A program made the translations under genes and the position numbers. The notes below the pieces were generated by a model that worked only from the letters and a program-made list of their open reading frames with translations, did no database searches and had not been told where the DNA came from. Shown one piece after another: positions 1 through 8,889 of a DNA stretch of 64,000 nucleotides. Within the stretch, counting starts at the first letter, position 1. Each line of letters opens with the position of its first letter. The DNA is from Reddybacter sp041277045. GTDB taxonomy: Bacteria; Pseudomonadota; Gammaproteobacteria; Pseudomonadales; Porticoccaceae. The stretch lies in contig JBGFSY010000004.1 of assembly GCA_041277045.1 (NCBI GenBank), positions 310,001-374,000 on the forward strand. The letters run 5' to 3'.

Positions 1-235
1 TGGCTAATGCGTTCGAAATCATTAAGTAAGCGCGTAGATATTTATCTAATGTTTACTAGCCGATGGTTTTTTCAAATAGTTTCATCTCCGTCTGCCGATA
101 ATATTATCGTAATCTAAAATACAAATTGACCTGCCGCCTCGAAAAGCATTTACAGTGCCCTTATAATTCAAGACCATGCCCAGGCTGATAGTCAATTTCG
201 CCGGGTGTAGTTTTACTCCGCTAGTCGGTATTGAA
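1..235. other. Leading intergenic segment with a -10-like box
   Basis: No complete gene is visible. In one frame bases 3-29 read ANAFEIIK followed by TAA, which could be the tail of a plus-strand gene lying before the window, but eight codons cannot establish this. A consensus TATAAT sits at 162-167, with only a poor -35 (TCGAAA, 139-144) at 17-nt spacing. It is a plausible promoter for the ABC exporter genes downstream, giving a leader of about 60 nt. Confidence 0.3.
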
Positions 236-1213
236 ATGAATAGTGATCTTCCCGCTTTAAGTATTAAAGGCCTGACCAAGGCCTATGACAACGGATTTCA
301 GGCGCTGAAAGGTGTCGATCTCGATGTGATGCCCGGTGATTTTTTTGCCCTGCTTGGCCCCAACGGCGCAGGTAAGTCGACCATCATTGGCATTATCAGC
401 TCGCTGGTGAGAAAGACCACGGGCTCTGTCGCCGTCTTTGGTCACGATATTGATAAAGACTTCCCCCGCGCCAAAAAAGATGTCGGCGTAGTGCCCCAGG
501 AATTCAATTTTAATCAGTTTGAAAAGGTCTTTGATATCGTTGTCACCCAGGCCGGTTATTACGGCCTGCCGCGTAAAGTGGCGGAACAGCGCGCGGAAAA
601 ATATTTGCGCCGGCTCGGTTTATGGGACAAACAAGATCAACGTTCGCGCATGCTCTCTGGCGGTATGAAACGCCGTTTGATGATCGCCCGTGCGCTGGTA
701 CACGAGCCGCGCTTGCTCATCCTTGACGAACCCACCGCCGGTGTCGATATCGAGCTGCGACGCTCGCTGTGGGACTTCCTGCGTGAAATTAACGCGCAGG
801 GCACGACGATTATTCTCACCACCCACTATTTGGAAGAGGCCGAGAGCCTGTGTCGTCGCATTGCGATTATTGACCAGGGGCTCATTACTCAGAACACCAC
901 AACACGAGAGCTACTGGCCCAGTTGGATAAAGAGGTGTTTGTGATTGATACTCGGGAGGCGCTCACCACTTGTCCGCAGCTCGAGGGATATAGCACCGAA
1001 TTAATCGACAGCCATAGTTTTGAAGTGGTCGTGGTGAAGGGGCAGTCATTAAACGACTTATTTGCGCCGCTCACCGCCCAGGGTATTCACGTCAGCAGCT
1101 TGCGCAATAAAGCCAATCGCCTTGAAGAACTATTTTTGTCACTGGTTAGCGGCCGTGCAGAACAAGAGGCGCCTACACAAGAGGCTCCGGTATTAAAGGA
1201 GGGCGGTCAATGA
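236..1213 (+). CDS. yadG: ABC-2 type exporter, ATP-binding protein (YadG family)
   Basis: This is the cytoplasmic ATPase of a two-gene ABC-2 exporter; the substrate is unknown. The 325-residue protein has Walker A GPNGAGKST at about 41-49, the Q-loop in VVPQEF near 86-90, the signature LSGGM near 140, Walker B LLILDE near 160 and the switch histidine in TTHYLEE near 197. A C-terminal extension past residue 230 is usual for this drug/polysaccharide exporter branch. The frame stays open to 176, but the ATG at 236 matches the usual family N-terminus and lies downstream of the TATAAT at 162. The stop overlaps the start of the permease gene (ATGA), so the two are translationally coupled. Confidence 0.9.
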   Translation: MNSDLPALSIKGLTKAYDNGFQALKGVDLDVMPGDFFALLGPNGAGKSTIIGIISSLVRKTTGSVAVFGHDIDKDFPRAKKDVGVVPQEFNFNQFEKVFDIVVTQAGYYGLPRKVAEQRAEKYLRRLGLWDKQDQRSRMLSGGMKRRLMIARALVHEPRLLILDEPTAGVDIELRRSLWDFLREINAQGTTIILTTHYLEEAESLCRRIAIIDQGLITQNTTTRELLAQLDKEVFVIDTREALTTCPQLEGYSTELIDSHSFEVVVVKGQSLNDLFAPLTAQGIHVSSLRNKANRLEELFLSLVSGRAEQEAPTQEAPVLKEGGQ

Positions 1214-1983
1214 GTACTCGCGAGCAGTGGATCGCTTTTATGACCCTAATGGTGAAAGAGATTCGCCGTTTTACCCGTATTTGGCAGCAAACCCTGCTAC
1301 CCCCGGCGATTACCATTGCCCTCTATTTCGTTATTTTCGGCACTTTAATCGGCCCGCGTATTGGCAGCATGTCAGGCTTTACTTATATGGAGTTTGTGGT
1401 GCCCGGATTAATTATGCTGTCGGTGATCACCAACTCTTTTGGCAACGTAGTGTCCTCTTTTTTTGGCAGTAAGTTTGCCGGCAATATTGAAGAGCTACTG
1501 GTATCACCAACGCCGAATTACATTATCCTCAGCGGCTATGTGCTGGGTGGCGTGACCCGAGGTTTGACGGTGGGCTTTATTGTTACGCTACTGTCTTTGT
1601 TTTTTACCAAGCTACAAATTCAGCATTTGGGGGTTACCATTGCGGTGGTTATTATGACCTCGATATTATTTTCACTGGCCGGATTAATCAATGCGGTATT
1701 TGCGAAAAATTTTGATGATATTTCGATTATCCCCACCTTTGTATTAACGCCGCTGACCTACCTTGGCGGGGTTTTTTATTCGGTGAGTTTATTGCCAGAG
1801 TTTTGGCAGAAGGTGTCCCTGTTAAACCCCGTGCTCTATATGGTCAATGCTTTTCGCTACGGTTTTTTGGGGGTGTCTGATATTGATGTGAGGTGGGCTT
1901 TTTTAATGCTTTCATCAGTGATTACAGGACTATTTCTATTCGCCATGCACCTCTTGAAAAATGGCAAAAACCTTCGTTCCTAA
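1210..1983 (+). CDS. yadH: ABC-2 type exporter, permease (YadH family)
   Basis: Inner-membrane permease partner of the upstream ATPase. The 257-residue protein has the ABC-2 membrane domain layout: a short cytoplasmic N-terminus, then about six hydrophobic segments, the first around residues 30-50. The stretch FVLTPLTYLGGVFYS is typical of the family. It overlaps the ATPase gene by 4 nt. The next gene, queF, starts 16 nt after the stop, so all three could share a transcript, although export and queuosine synthesis have no known functional link. Substrate cannot be read from sequence. Confidence 0.88.
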   Translation: MSTREQWIAFMTLMVKEIRRFTRIWQQTLLPPAITIALYFVIFGTLIGPRIGSMSGFTYMEFVVPGLIMLSVITNSFGNVVSSFFGSKFAGNIEELLVSPTPNYIILSGYVLGGVTRGLTVGFIVTLLSLFFTKLQIQHLGVTIAVVIMTSILFSLAGLINAVFAKNFDDISIIPTFVLTPLTYLGGVFYSVSLLPEFWQKVSLLNPVLYMVNAFRYGFLGVSDIDVRWAFLMLSSVITGLFLFAMHLLKNGKNLRS

Positions 1984-1999
1984 AAATGCGATTCTAACT

Positions 2000-2872
2000 A
2001 TGCCTGTCGACTCAACTAGCTCGTCAAACGAGGGGAATATTCCCCTCGGCAAAACACTTGATTACCCTTCGGCCTATGCACCGCAATTGTTGTTTGCCAT
2101 TCCTCGGGAGGTGGGTCGCGCCGCGCTTGGTTTGGCTCTTGATGCCAGTAGTAAGGCGACCAAGCTACTACCATTTTCGGGTGATGATCTTTGGACGGCC
2201 TATGAAATAAGTGGCTGTGACACTAAAGGTAAACCCTGGGTCGCGGTGGGTGAATTTACCTTGCCCTGTACATCGCCGTTTATTGTCGAATCAAAATCCC
2301 TCAAGCTCTATCTCAATTCTCTCAACCAGCATCGCTTCATTTCTTTGCAGGCGGCGAGGCAAACTATCGCCGATGATTTAAGTCGTGTGGCTGGCGCACC
2401 GGTAACTGTGCAGCTCTACAGTATCGACGACTATGCCCGCAAAGGGTTGACCGTGTTTGGCGGTCAGTGTCTGGATGAACTGGATGTTGACTGTTCTGTT
2501 TATCAGCCCGATGCCGAGTTGCTGGCGTTTTCTGGTAAGGCTGAGGAGCTTGTCGATGAAACGGTGTACAGCCATTTAATGAAATCCAATTGCCCCGTTA
2601 CCGGCCAGCCCGACTGGGCCACAATTTATGTGCGCTACAGTGGGCGACCAATTTGCCATCGCAGTTTGCTACGTTATTTGGTGTCGTATCGTGAACATCA
2701 AGGCTTTCATGAGCACTGTGTGGAAAGGGTATTCCTCGATATTATCAAACACTGTCAGCCGTCGAGCCTGGTGGTCAGTGCTCGCTATACGCGCCGGGGT
2801 GGGCTTGATATTAATCCGCTGCGAACTCTGGGTAGTGAAGCTATCGACTGGGCGCGCACGGGTCGGCAATAA
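2000..2872 (+). CDS. queF: NADPH-dependent 7-cyano-7-deazaguanine reductase QueF
   Basis: Reduces preQ0 to preQ1 with NADPH, a late step in queuosine tRNA modification. The 290-residue length fits the two-module (YqcD-type) QueF. The QueF signature ESKSLKLY lies at 98-105. The catalytic cysteine sits in SNCPVTGQPDW (C198), with the conserved aspartate at D205. The frame is open back to 1961, inside yadH, but the ATG at 2000 gives the normal N-terminus (MPVDSTSSS). queD, another queuosine gene, lies separately near 14.5 kb on the opposite strand. The stop TAA is followed immediately by the ATG of epmC. Confidence 0.93.
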   Translation: MPVDSTSSSNEGNIPLGKTLDYPSAYAPQLLFAIPREVGRAALGLALDASSKATKLLPFSGDDLWTAYEISGCDTKGKPWVAVGEFTLPCTSPFIVESKSLKLYLNSLNQHRFISLQAARQTIADDLSRVAGAPVTVQLYSIDDYARKGLTVFGGQCLDELDVDCSVYQPDAELLAFSGKAEELVDETVYSHLMKSNCPVTGQPDWATIYVRYSGRPICHRSLLRYLVSYREHQGFHEHCVERVFLDIIKHCQPSSLVVSARYTRRGGLDINPLRTLGSEAIDWARTGRQ

Positions 2873-3451
2873 ATGACAGCGCTACAGGCAGCGACCCAAG
2901 TCACGCCAGTGCATCGCAGTGTTGATCTCGAAGCACTGTTTAAACAGTGCTTTTATAAAGATTATCAAACCCTGTTAATTGGCGGTGCTGAAGAGCCTTT
3001 GTACAGCCCTGCAACATCGAGTGGTGAGCCACACCGCCTGTACTACCGTGCCGACTACTTCGCCAGCGCCCTGCATGAAATTGCCCACTGGTGCATTGCT
3101 GGTGCGCAGCGCCGCCTGCAGGAGGACTGGGGCTACTGGTATTGCCCCGATGGACGTAGCCCCGCTCAGCAACGTGCCTTTGAAGCGGTCGAAGTCAAAC
3201 CCCAGGCGGTGGAGTGGATGTTGTCTGTCGCCGCCGCTGCAAGCTTTCGCATTAGTAGCGATAATTTATTGGGCATGGCTAATAATACGGAAGAGGGTGG
3301 TGATTTTTATCAAGCTGTTACCGCTCAGGTGCAATGCTATCGACAGAGCGTCCTGCCACCGCGTGCTAGCCAGTTCTTACTAGCCTTGGCGGCGTTTTAT
3401 GGCGTTGCTGATCCCTTGGCAGAAAGACACTATGGTGGGTTGCACGCATGA
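2873..3451 (+). CDS. epmC: Elongation factor P hydroxylase EpmC
   Basis: EpmC (YfcM) hydroxylates the beta-lysyl-lysine of elongation factor P. The 192-residue protein carries the family metal-binding motif HEIAHW at about 68-73 and a downstream E-x-E-x-K-P-Q-A-x-E-W run near 104-115. It follows queF with no gap and overlaps pdxB by 4 nt (ATGA), so queF, epmC and pdxB appear to form one transcript. The EF-P lysylation genes epmA and epmB are not in this window. Confidence 0.9.
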   Translation: MTALQAATQVTPVHRSVDLEALFKQCFYKDYQTLLIGGAEEPLYSPATSSGEPHRLYYRADYFASALHEIAHWCIAGAQRRLQEDWGYWYCPDGRSPAQQRAFEAVEVKPQAVEWMLSVAAAASFRISSDNLLGMANNTEEGGDFYQAVTAQVQCYRQSVLPPRASQFLLALAAFYGVADPLAERHYGGLHA

Positions 3452-4596
3452 AGATTATTGCCGATGAAAACATGAGCGCGGTGCAGGAAACCTTCGCCCC
3501 CTATGGCGAGGTGGAGACTTTGCCGGGGCGCGAAATTAATGCCGCCACAGTGGCTACTGCTGATGTTTTATTAGTGCGCTCGGTAACGCGAGTTGATCAG
3601 CAATTACTCGAAGGCAGCCGGATACAATTTGTCGGTTCTGCCACCATCGGCACCGACCATATTGACCTGCAATATTTACAACAACAAGGTATTCACTTTG
3701 CCCATGCGCCCGGCTGCAATGCCGAGGCCGTGGTGCAGTATATGTTCTCCACTTTCTGCACCCTTGAGTCCCAGTGGCGCGATAAAACAGTGGGCATTGT
3801 GGGTTGTGGCAATGTTGGTGGTCGCCTGTTGCACTGTTTGACTGGTTTAGGCGTGGCCTGCCATGTTTATGATCCTTTTTTAAGTGAGGCTGAATGTGAC
3901 GCACTGACGGATCTTGAAACGGCGCTCGGTGCTGACATTATCTGCCTGCACACGCCGCTGACCCGAGAGGGGCGGTATCCGACCCACCACCTAATTAATC
4001 AGCAAGTGCTGGAGCAAAGTCTTCGCCCCGGTGCATTGTTGATTAATGCGAGCCGTGGTGGGGTCATTGATAACTTCGCTTTGCTGGCTCATCTAAAGAG
4101 CGGAGCCGATTTGAAAGTGGCGCTGGATGTGTGGGAAGGCGAACCGGGCATCAACCTGGCCTTGTTACAGCAAGTTAATCTTGGTACGCCCCATATCGCT
4201 GGTTATAGCCTGGAAGGGCGGCTGCGGGGAACGCAGATGGTGCGTGATGGCATGTGCCGTTCTCTTGGTCTAGCCCTTGATGATTCGCCAAGGAGTATGG
4301 CTGTAGACTTATCGGCTGGGGACGAAGGGTGTGCGGCTGATGCTTTAATTCTCGAAATGGGGCAGGGCCTTGAGCAGGCTATATTGGCATCCTATCAAGT
4401 CGCCGAGGACGACAAACAAATGCGTAAGACGCTCGGTGATGAGAATGTTAAAAGCGGAAAAAAATCGGGGATATTGTTTGATGGTTTACGCAAGCACTAT
4501 GCCCAGCGCCGCGAGTTTAGCCACTACAGCATTAGCGGCCCTGGCGAGCGAGCTTGCCATGGCGAGCTAGAATTACTGGGTTTTAACACGCACTAG
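3448..4596 (+). CDS. pdxB: Erythronate-4-phosphate dehydrogenase PdxB
   Basis: NAD-dependent dehydrogenase of the DXP-dependent pyridoxal 5'-phosphate pathway; it oxidises 4-phosphoerythronate. The 382 residues show the D-2-hydroxyacid dehydrogenase plan: N-terminal substrate lobe, nucleotide motif GIVGCGNVGG near 112, catalytic arginine in NASRGGVIDN, glutamate in WEGEP and histidine in GTPHIAGY, followed by the PdxB-specific C-terminal dimerisation domain. It starts inside the last codons of epmC. A hairpin at 4618-4634 follows the stop. Confidence 0.95.
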   Translation: MKIIADENMSAVQETFAPYGEVETLPGREINAATVATADVLLVRSVTRVDQQLLEGSRIQFVGSATIGTDHIDLQYLQQQGIHFAHAPGCNAEAVVQYMFSTFCTLESQWRDKTVGIVGCGNVGGRLLHCLTGLGVACHVYDPFLSEAECDALTDLETALGADIICLHTPLTREGRYPTHHLINQQVLEQSLRPGALLINASRGGVIDNFALLAHLKSGADLKVALDVWEGEPGINLALLQQVNLGTPHIAGYSLEGRLRGTQMVRDGMCRSLGLALDDSPRSMAVDLSAGDEGCAADALILEMGQGLEQAILASYQVAEDDKQMRKTLGDENVKSGKKSGILFDGLRKHYAQRREFSHYSISGPGERACHGELELLGFNTH

Positions 4597-4606
4597 TGAG
4601 TGTCTT

Positions 4607-4634
4607 TGATAAATAAAACCCGGCGAAGTCGGGT
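4607..4634 (-). terminator. Rho-independent terminator
   Basis: Stem ACCCGGC (4618-4624), loop GAA, arm GTCGGGT (4628-4634). Read on the minus strand it is followed by TTTTATTTAT, a good terminator for the small minus-strand gene that ends at 4635. On the plus strand it lies 21 nt after pdxB but has no U-tract. Confidence 0.7.
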
Positions 4635-4805
4635 CTAATGTTGGGTTTTGTCTTCTTCCTGAGAAGGTGCTTCAAGGTCATCGCAAGCCTTTTCAATCAT
4701 CTCATCGGTGATTGGCGTTTCGCTACCATCGGGATTAATAATTGCAGCACCCTCAAAATCCAGTGGGCCAACTTCGCGCTTTTTTTTCTGGGTTTCTTTG
4801 TTCAT
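4635..4805 (-). CDS. Small PA1571-like conserved protein
   Basis: A 56-residue protein too short for most gene callers. Its core, with INPDG, ETPITDEMIEKAC and an acidic tail, resembles the PA1571-type small proteins of Pseudomonas and relatives, whose function is unknown to me. The N-terminus is very basic (MNKETQKKKR) and the rest is acidic. Support comes from an AAGAGGT Shine-Dalgarno sequence 7 nt before the ATG and from the terminator abutting the stop on the same strand. Gene confidence is good; the family name is from recall of the motif. Confidence 0.72.
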   Translation of the reverse strand: MNKETQKKKREVGPLDFEGAAIINPDGSETPITDEMIEKACDDLEAPSQEEDKTQH

Positions 4806-5220
4806 TGTTTAGACCTCTTACAGCAAGATTTTCAATAGTCGATGACTGAACATAGCACAGCTTTATGACAATAAAAAATCATAAACCATAAACCACTATA
4901 TGGATCACTAATTGTTCAAGCAATTGTATTTCATTTTTAATTTTCTGATGCCTGACAAAATCTACTTGGGCAGATAGATAAGCAGGAAAAGACAGTTCTT
5001 GATTTATCGGCCTGGGTCGGTGAGTCTAGGGTGTATGTTTTTGTAATGGCGAAGGCCTGTCCACAACGGTGGCACGCAGCTGGTCGGCAGGTTGACCTTG
5101 CATACTTATTGGGTAAGCCGCTAGTCAATCTATTGGATATTTTTGTCGCGCTTGGGTTTTACTGGTTGTAGTACGGTACAAAATAGCGGGGAGAGCCCGC
5201 TAGGGCTACAGGGAGAAAGT
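4806..5220. other. Intergenic region, 415 nt
   Basis: No gene is supported here. A frame on the plus strand is open from about 4955 to 5170 and ends in LVNLLDIFVALGFYWL, but it has no start codon with a ribosome site before a late ATG at 5046. The first part (4830-4960) is AT-rich and may hold the promoter of the small minus-strand gene. Confidence 0.4.
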
Positions 5221-6129
5221 ATGAGGATATTGATAACGGGTGGCACTGGGTTTATAGGGACTCAACTGTGTCAGCGCTTGTTACAGGAGCAGCATCAGTT
5301 ACTGGTTTTGACTCGCCGGCCTGCGCATGTGCCTGGCGCCATAGAGGCGATTCAGAACCTCGGTCAGCTTGATAGCGCTCTTTATTTCGATGTGGTGATC
5401 AATTTGGCGGGCGAGGCCATCGCCGCGAAGCGTTGGAGTGAGGCTCAGATGCGCGAGATTGTTGAGAGCCGTGTCAAGACGACACGAGAGCTAATCACTT
5501 ATTTTAAACGTGCCAAGCGTAAGCCTTCATTGTTGATCAGTGGCTCGGCGATTGGTTATTACGGTCTTGGCGACGTGAGCGGTGTGGCGGATGCCAGTGC
5601 TTCTGTGGATGAAGGTGACAATGGAGATGAAAGCTTTTCCAGTCAGTTATGTCAGCAGTGGGAGGCGGTCGCCCTGGAGGCGAGTGAGCTGGGTATTCGC
5701 ACCTGTTTACTGCGTACCGGTATTGTTTTGGGGCGTGGTGGTGCGTTGGCTAAAATGCTGCCACCTTTTAAGCTCGGTTTGGGTGGCAGAATAGGTTCGG
5801 GTAGGCAGTGGATGTCGTGGATTCATATTACTGATCTGCTGGGTATTATCCTGCATTGCATCGCTAATGAGGCTGTACAGGGGGCCGTCAATGGCACGGC
5901 ACCAAACCCGGTGAAAAATCGTGAATTTGTCCGCACTCTGGGTCGAGTGCTAAGGCGTCCAGCTGTGCTGCCTCTACCAGCGTTCATCGTGCGTTTATTA
6001 CTGGGGCAGATGGGTGAGGAGTTGTTATTAGCAGGGCGGCGAATAGTGCCTCGTAAAGCCCTCGATGGTGCTTATCATTTCCAGTACCCCCTACTGGAAT
6101 CAGCTTTACGGGAGGTACTGGATAAATAG
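5221..6129 (+). CDS. TIGR01777-type NAD-dependent epimerase/SDR protein
   Basis: A 302-residue extended SDR of the YfcH/SDR39U1 group, whose physiological substrate is not known. The N-terminal Rossmann motif GGTGFIG is at 7-13, an SGSAIGYYG segment carries the active-site serine and tyrosine, and the C-terminal part (REFVRTLGRVLRRP onward) is the DUF1731 domain typical of this family. The ATG at 5221 is chosen over the open frame from 5143 because it begins directly at the Rossmann strand (MRILITGG) and has AGGGAGAAAG just before it. Confidence 0.88.
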   Translation: MRILITGGTGFIGTQLCQRLLQEQHQLLVLTRRPAHVPGAIEAIQNLGQLDSALYFDVVINLAGEAIAAKRWSEAQMREIVESRVKTTRELITYFKRAKRKPSLLISGSAIGYYGLGDVSGVADASASVDEGDNGDESFSSQLCQQWEAVALEASELGIRTCLLRTGIVLGRGGALAKMLPPFKLGLGGRIGSGRQWMSWIHITDLLGIILHCIANEAVQGAVNGTAPNPVKNREFVRTLGRVLRRPAVLPLPAFIVRLLLGQMGEELLLAGRRIVPRKALDGAYHFQYPLLESALREVLDK

Positions 6130-6173
6130 GCGGCCAATGCACCTAGCACAGAAGCGCTATGCCTCAGGTAGCT

Positions 6174-7394
6174 TTAGCCGCCCTCGCGCATACGCCCCAA
6201 AAAGCGCTCCAGTCGTTCGACGGCATCGTTCAGCTCGTGCTCGCGGGGCAGGAAGACAATGCGAAAGTGCTGGGTGTCGTCCCAGTTAAAGGCGCTACCT
6301 TGTACCAATAGCATTTTTTCCTGCAGGAGTAGGTCGAGCACGACCTGCTCATCATCGACAATGGGGTAAACCGCCGGGTCGAGTTTGGGAAAGAGGTAGA
6401 GGGCGCCTTTGGGTTTAACACAGCTAACACCGGGGATGGCTGTGAGCTTTTCCCAGGCGAGGTTGCGTTGCTCGTAGAAGCGGCCACCTTCAGTTACCAG
6501 GTCGTCGATGGTCTGGCGACCGCCGAGGGCGGTTTGAATGGCGTACATGGCGGGCACATTGGCACAGAGGCGCATCGAGGCGAGCATCTCCATACCTTGA
6601 ATATAGTTGCGGGCGCGGTGTTTGGCACCGCTGGCCACCAGCCAGCCGGAGCGGAAACCGGCCAGGCGGTAGTTTTTGGAGAGGCCGTTAAAGGTGATGA
6701 AGAGGATGTCATCGGCGAGGCTGGCCATGGGGTGGTGCACCGTGCCGTCGTAGAGGATGCGGTCGTAGATTTCGTCGGCAAATAGCACCAGATCATTAAC
6801 CCGGGCCAGTTTAATAATGCCCTCGAGGGTGGCTTTACTGTACACCGCCCCGGTGGGGTTGTTGGGGTTGATAACCACAATGCCCTTGGTGTTAGGGGTG
6901 ATTTTGCTGGCCATGTCGTCGAGGTCGGGCTGCCAGTCGGCGGATTCGTCACAGCGATAGTGTACGGCTTTGCCACCGGCGAGGGTGACGGCGGCTGTCC
7001 ACAGGGGGTAGTCGGGGGAGGGGATGAGGACTTCATCGCCATCGTTGAGCAGGGCCTGCATGGCCATCACAATGAGTTCACTCACGCCGTTACCGAGGAT
7101 GATGTCGTCAATCTCGACATTGTCGATGCCCTGTATCTGGCAGCGTTGCATCACCGCTTTGCGGGCGCTGAAGATGCCTTTGGAGTGACTGTAGCCCTGG
7201 GCCTCAACTAGGTTGAGAATCACGTCTTGAATAATTTCGTCGGGGGCTTCAAAACCGAAGGGCGCGGGGTTGCCAATATTCAGTTTCAGAATACGGTGGC
7301 CTTCTTCCTCAAGCCGGTGGGCTTGATCAAGTACGGGCCCGCGAATGTCGTAACAAACGCTGTCTAATTTGGTAGACTTTTGAAAATGCCTCAT
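6174..7394 (-). CDS. alaA: Glutamate-pyruvate aminotransferase AlaA
   Basis: PLP-dependent class I aminotransferase that makes alanine from pyruvate and glutamate. The 406 residues match AlaA/YfbQ from the first residues (MRHFQKSTKLDSVCYDIRGP). The substrate/cofactor segment NPNNPTG lies at 176-182, the aspartate and tyrosine in FADEIYDR contact PLP, and the Schiff-base lysine is K240 in GLSKNYRLAGFR. It is divergent from msrB with about 140 nt between them. Confidence 0.93.
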   Translation of the reverse strand: MRHFQKSTKLDSVCYDIRGPVLDQAHRLEEEGHRILKLNIGNPAPFGFEAPDEIIQDVILNLVEAQGYSHSKGIFSARKAVMQRCQIQGIDNVEIDDIILGNGVSELIVMAMQALLNDGDEVLIPSPDYPLWTAAVTLAGGKAVHYRCDESADWQPDLDDMASKITPNTKGIVVINPNNPTGAVYSKATLEGIIKLARVNDLVLFADEIYDRILYDGTVHHPMASLADDILFITFNGLSKNYRLAGFRSGWLVASGAKHRARNYIQGMEMLASMRLCANVPAMYAIQTALGGRQTIDDLVTEGGRFYEQRNLAWEKLTAIPGVSCVKPKGALYLFPKLDPAVYPIVDDEQVVLDLLLQEKMLLVQGSAFNWDDTQHFRIVFLPREHELNDAVERLERFLGRMREGG

Positions 7395-7533
7395 GGCGAT
7401 TTGCTTCCCGACGAATGAAATGTGTTTAGGTTCTGAATAGGGGACGAATTGTAGCGTATTGTCTGCACTTGCAGGCGCTTAGCAGGGCGCAGACTTTAAT
7501 AAATTGAGAAAAATAAACTAAGAGAAAGAGACC

Positions 7534-7941
7534 ATGACAGACTGGAAAGAGAAAGACGAAGACTACTGGCGTGAAAAGCTCACGGCAGAGCAGTTTGAAA
7601 TTTGCCGTGAGAAAGGCACTGAAAGACCCTTCACTGGCGAATATTACACCGAGACTTCGCCAGGCAACTATGTCTGTGCCTGCTGCGAAAACACCTTATT
7701 TGAGTCGGATGCCAAGTACGACTCCGGCAGTGGCTGGCCAAGCTTTTTTGCACTGGCCGATCAAAAAAGTATTGCTACAGAGACCGATACCACTCGCGGC
7801 ATGGAGCGTACCGAGATTATGTGCTCCCACTGCGGCAGTCATTTGGGGCACGTCTTTCCCGATGGCCCTAAACCGACGGGTCTGCGTTACTGCGTTAATT
7901 CTTTGTCATTAAAGTTTGAGCCAGAAACTGACGAGAGTTAA
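7534..7941 (+). CDS. msrB: Peptide-methionine (R)-S-oxide reductase MsrB
   Basis: Repairs the R-epimer of oxidised methionine in proteins. The 135-residue single-domain protein has the two zinc CxxC pairs (C48/C51 and C97/C100), the SGSGWPSF segment and the catalytic cysteine C120 in RYCVNSLSLKF. AAGAGAAAGAG upstream of the ATG serves as ribosome site. The stop is 8 nt before the next ORF, suggesting co-transcription with the DUF1499 gene. Confidence 0.95.
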   Translation: MTDWKEKDEDYWREKLTAEQFEICREKGTERPFTGEYYTETSPGNYVCACCENTLFESDAKYDSGSGWPSFFALADQKSIATETDTTRGMERTEIMCSHCGSHLGHVFPDGPKPTGLRYCVNSLSLKFEPETDES

Positions 7942-7949
7942 TAAAGGTG

Positions 7950-8726
7950 ATGGGTTTTGCCTCTCTACTGAGTCTGTTATTTGTATTTGCTGGGGCTTTG
8001 TCTGTTCGTTTTGGCTGGCTGCCTTTCGGTATTAGCTTTACGACTTTCGGACTGGGTCTCATTGTCTGTGCCATTTTGGCGATGACAGCAGGGGCGTTAA
8101 TTGCTCGACGTTTGACGAGAAAACAGCGCGTCGATCAATTGCCGTTGTGGTTGATTCTTTGTCTATTGCCGGTGGTTCTGGTTGTTAGGCAGGTTGGTCT
8201 GGCGGGTTTTCAGGCACCAGCGATTCACGATATTAGTACGGACCTGGCCCAGCCGCCGGTTTTTATTTTTGCCCAGGGTGAAAGAAGGCCGGGGCATAAT
8301 ACGCTGCAGCACGAGGGTGAAGACTTGGCCGAGCTACAGCGCCAGGGTTATCGACAATTAACGCCTCTGCATGTGTCTGCCAGCAAAGCCGAAGTCTGGG
8401 CCGCTGCCAAGGCGGTAATTGCGGAAAACAATTGGCGCGTGCTGGGCGAAGATAAAAGCCGGGGCCATATTGAAGCGGTGGCCACCACGCGGCTGATGGG
8501 CTTTGCCGATGATATTGTGATTCGTATAAGCGCCGAGGCTGTAGCTGGTGAAACTGCCAGTGCCCAAACAGCCAGTGATAGTAGGGGTAAAGAAAAGTCG
8601 TCCGCAGTAGAAAACCTTATTGTCGATGTGCGCTCGGTGTCTCGGGTTGGTGTTTCTGACCTGGGGGCCAATGCGGCGCGTATCGAAAGCTTTCTCAATG
8701 CACTGCAAAACCAGCTAAAAAATTAA
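7950..8726 (+). CDS. DUF1499 membrane protein
   Basis: A 258-residue protein with about three hydrophobic segments in the first 90 residues, followed by a soluble DUF1499 domain (from PVFIFAQGERRPGHN to the C-terminus, with TRLMGFADDIVIRI and VDVRSVSRVGVSDLGANAARI as its recognisable motifs). The function of DUF1499 is not known. A short low-complexity insertion (around AGETASAQTASDSRGKEKSS) interrupts the domain between the two motifs. GTG at 7947 and ATG at 7950 are both possible starts. It lies just behind msrB. Confidence 0.82.
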   Translation: MGFASLLSLLFVFAGALSVRFGWLPFGISFTTFGLGLIVCAILAMTAGALIARRLTRKQRVDQLPLWLILCLLPVVLVVRQVGLAGFQAPAIHDISTDLAQPPVFIFAQGERRPGHNTLQHEGEDLAELQRQGYRQLTPLHVSASKAEVWAAAKAVIAENNWRVLGEDKSRGHIEAVATTRLMGFADDIVIRISAEAVAGETASAQTASDSRGKEKSSAVENLIVDVRSVSRVGVSDLGANAARIESFLNALQNQLKN

Positions 8727-8889
8727 TGCCGGTTAAATAATTAATATCTGCTGAAAATTTCATTACTTTAATCATTAAAAAAATAAGCGTGCCTCGGTCT
8801 AGTGGGCCGCCAAACTTTTGTGGTTGGCCTGGCGTTAGCATTCAGAAGCTGAGTATGAATCGAATTTTAAATCAAAAGGGAGCAAGAAA

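Noticed and set aside
3..29. Possible C-terminal tail of a gene before the window
   Set aside because: Eight codons and a stop are not enough evidence.
4955..5170. Plus-strand open frame before the TIGR01777 gene
   Set aside because: No start codon with ribosome site, and no family recognised; kept only as a remark on the intergenic region.
6494..7042. Minus-strand ORF of 182 codons inside alaA
   Set aside because: Proline/serine/threonine-rich out-of-frame shadow of alaA.
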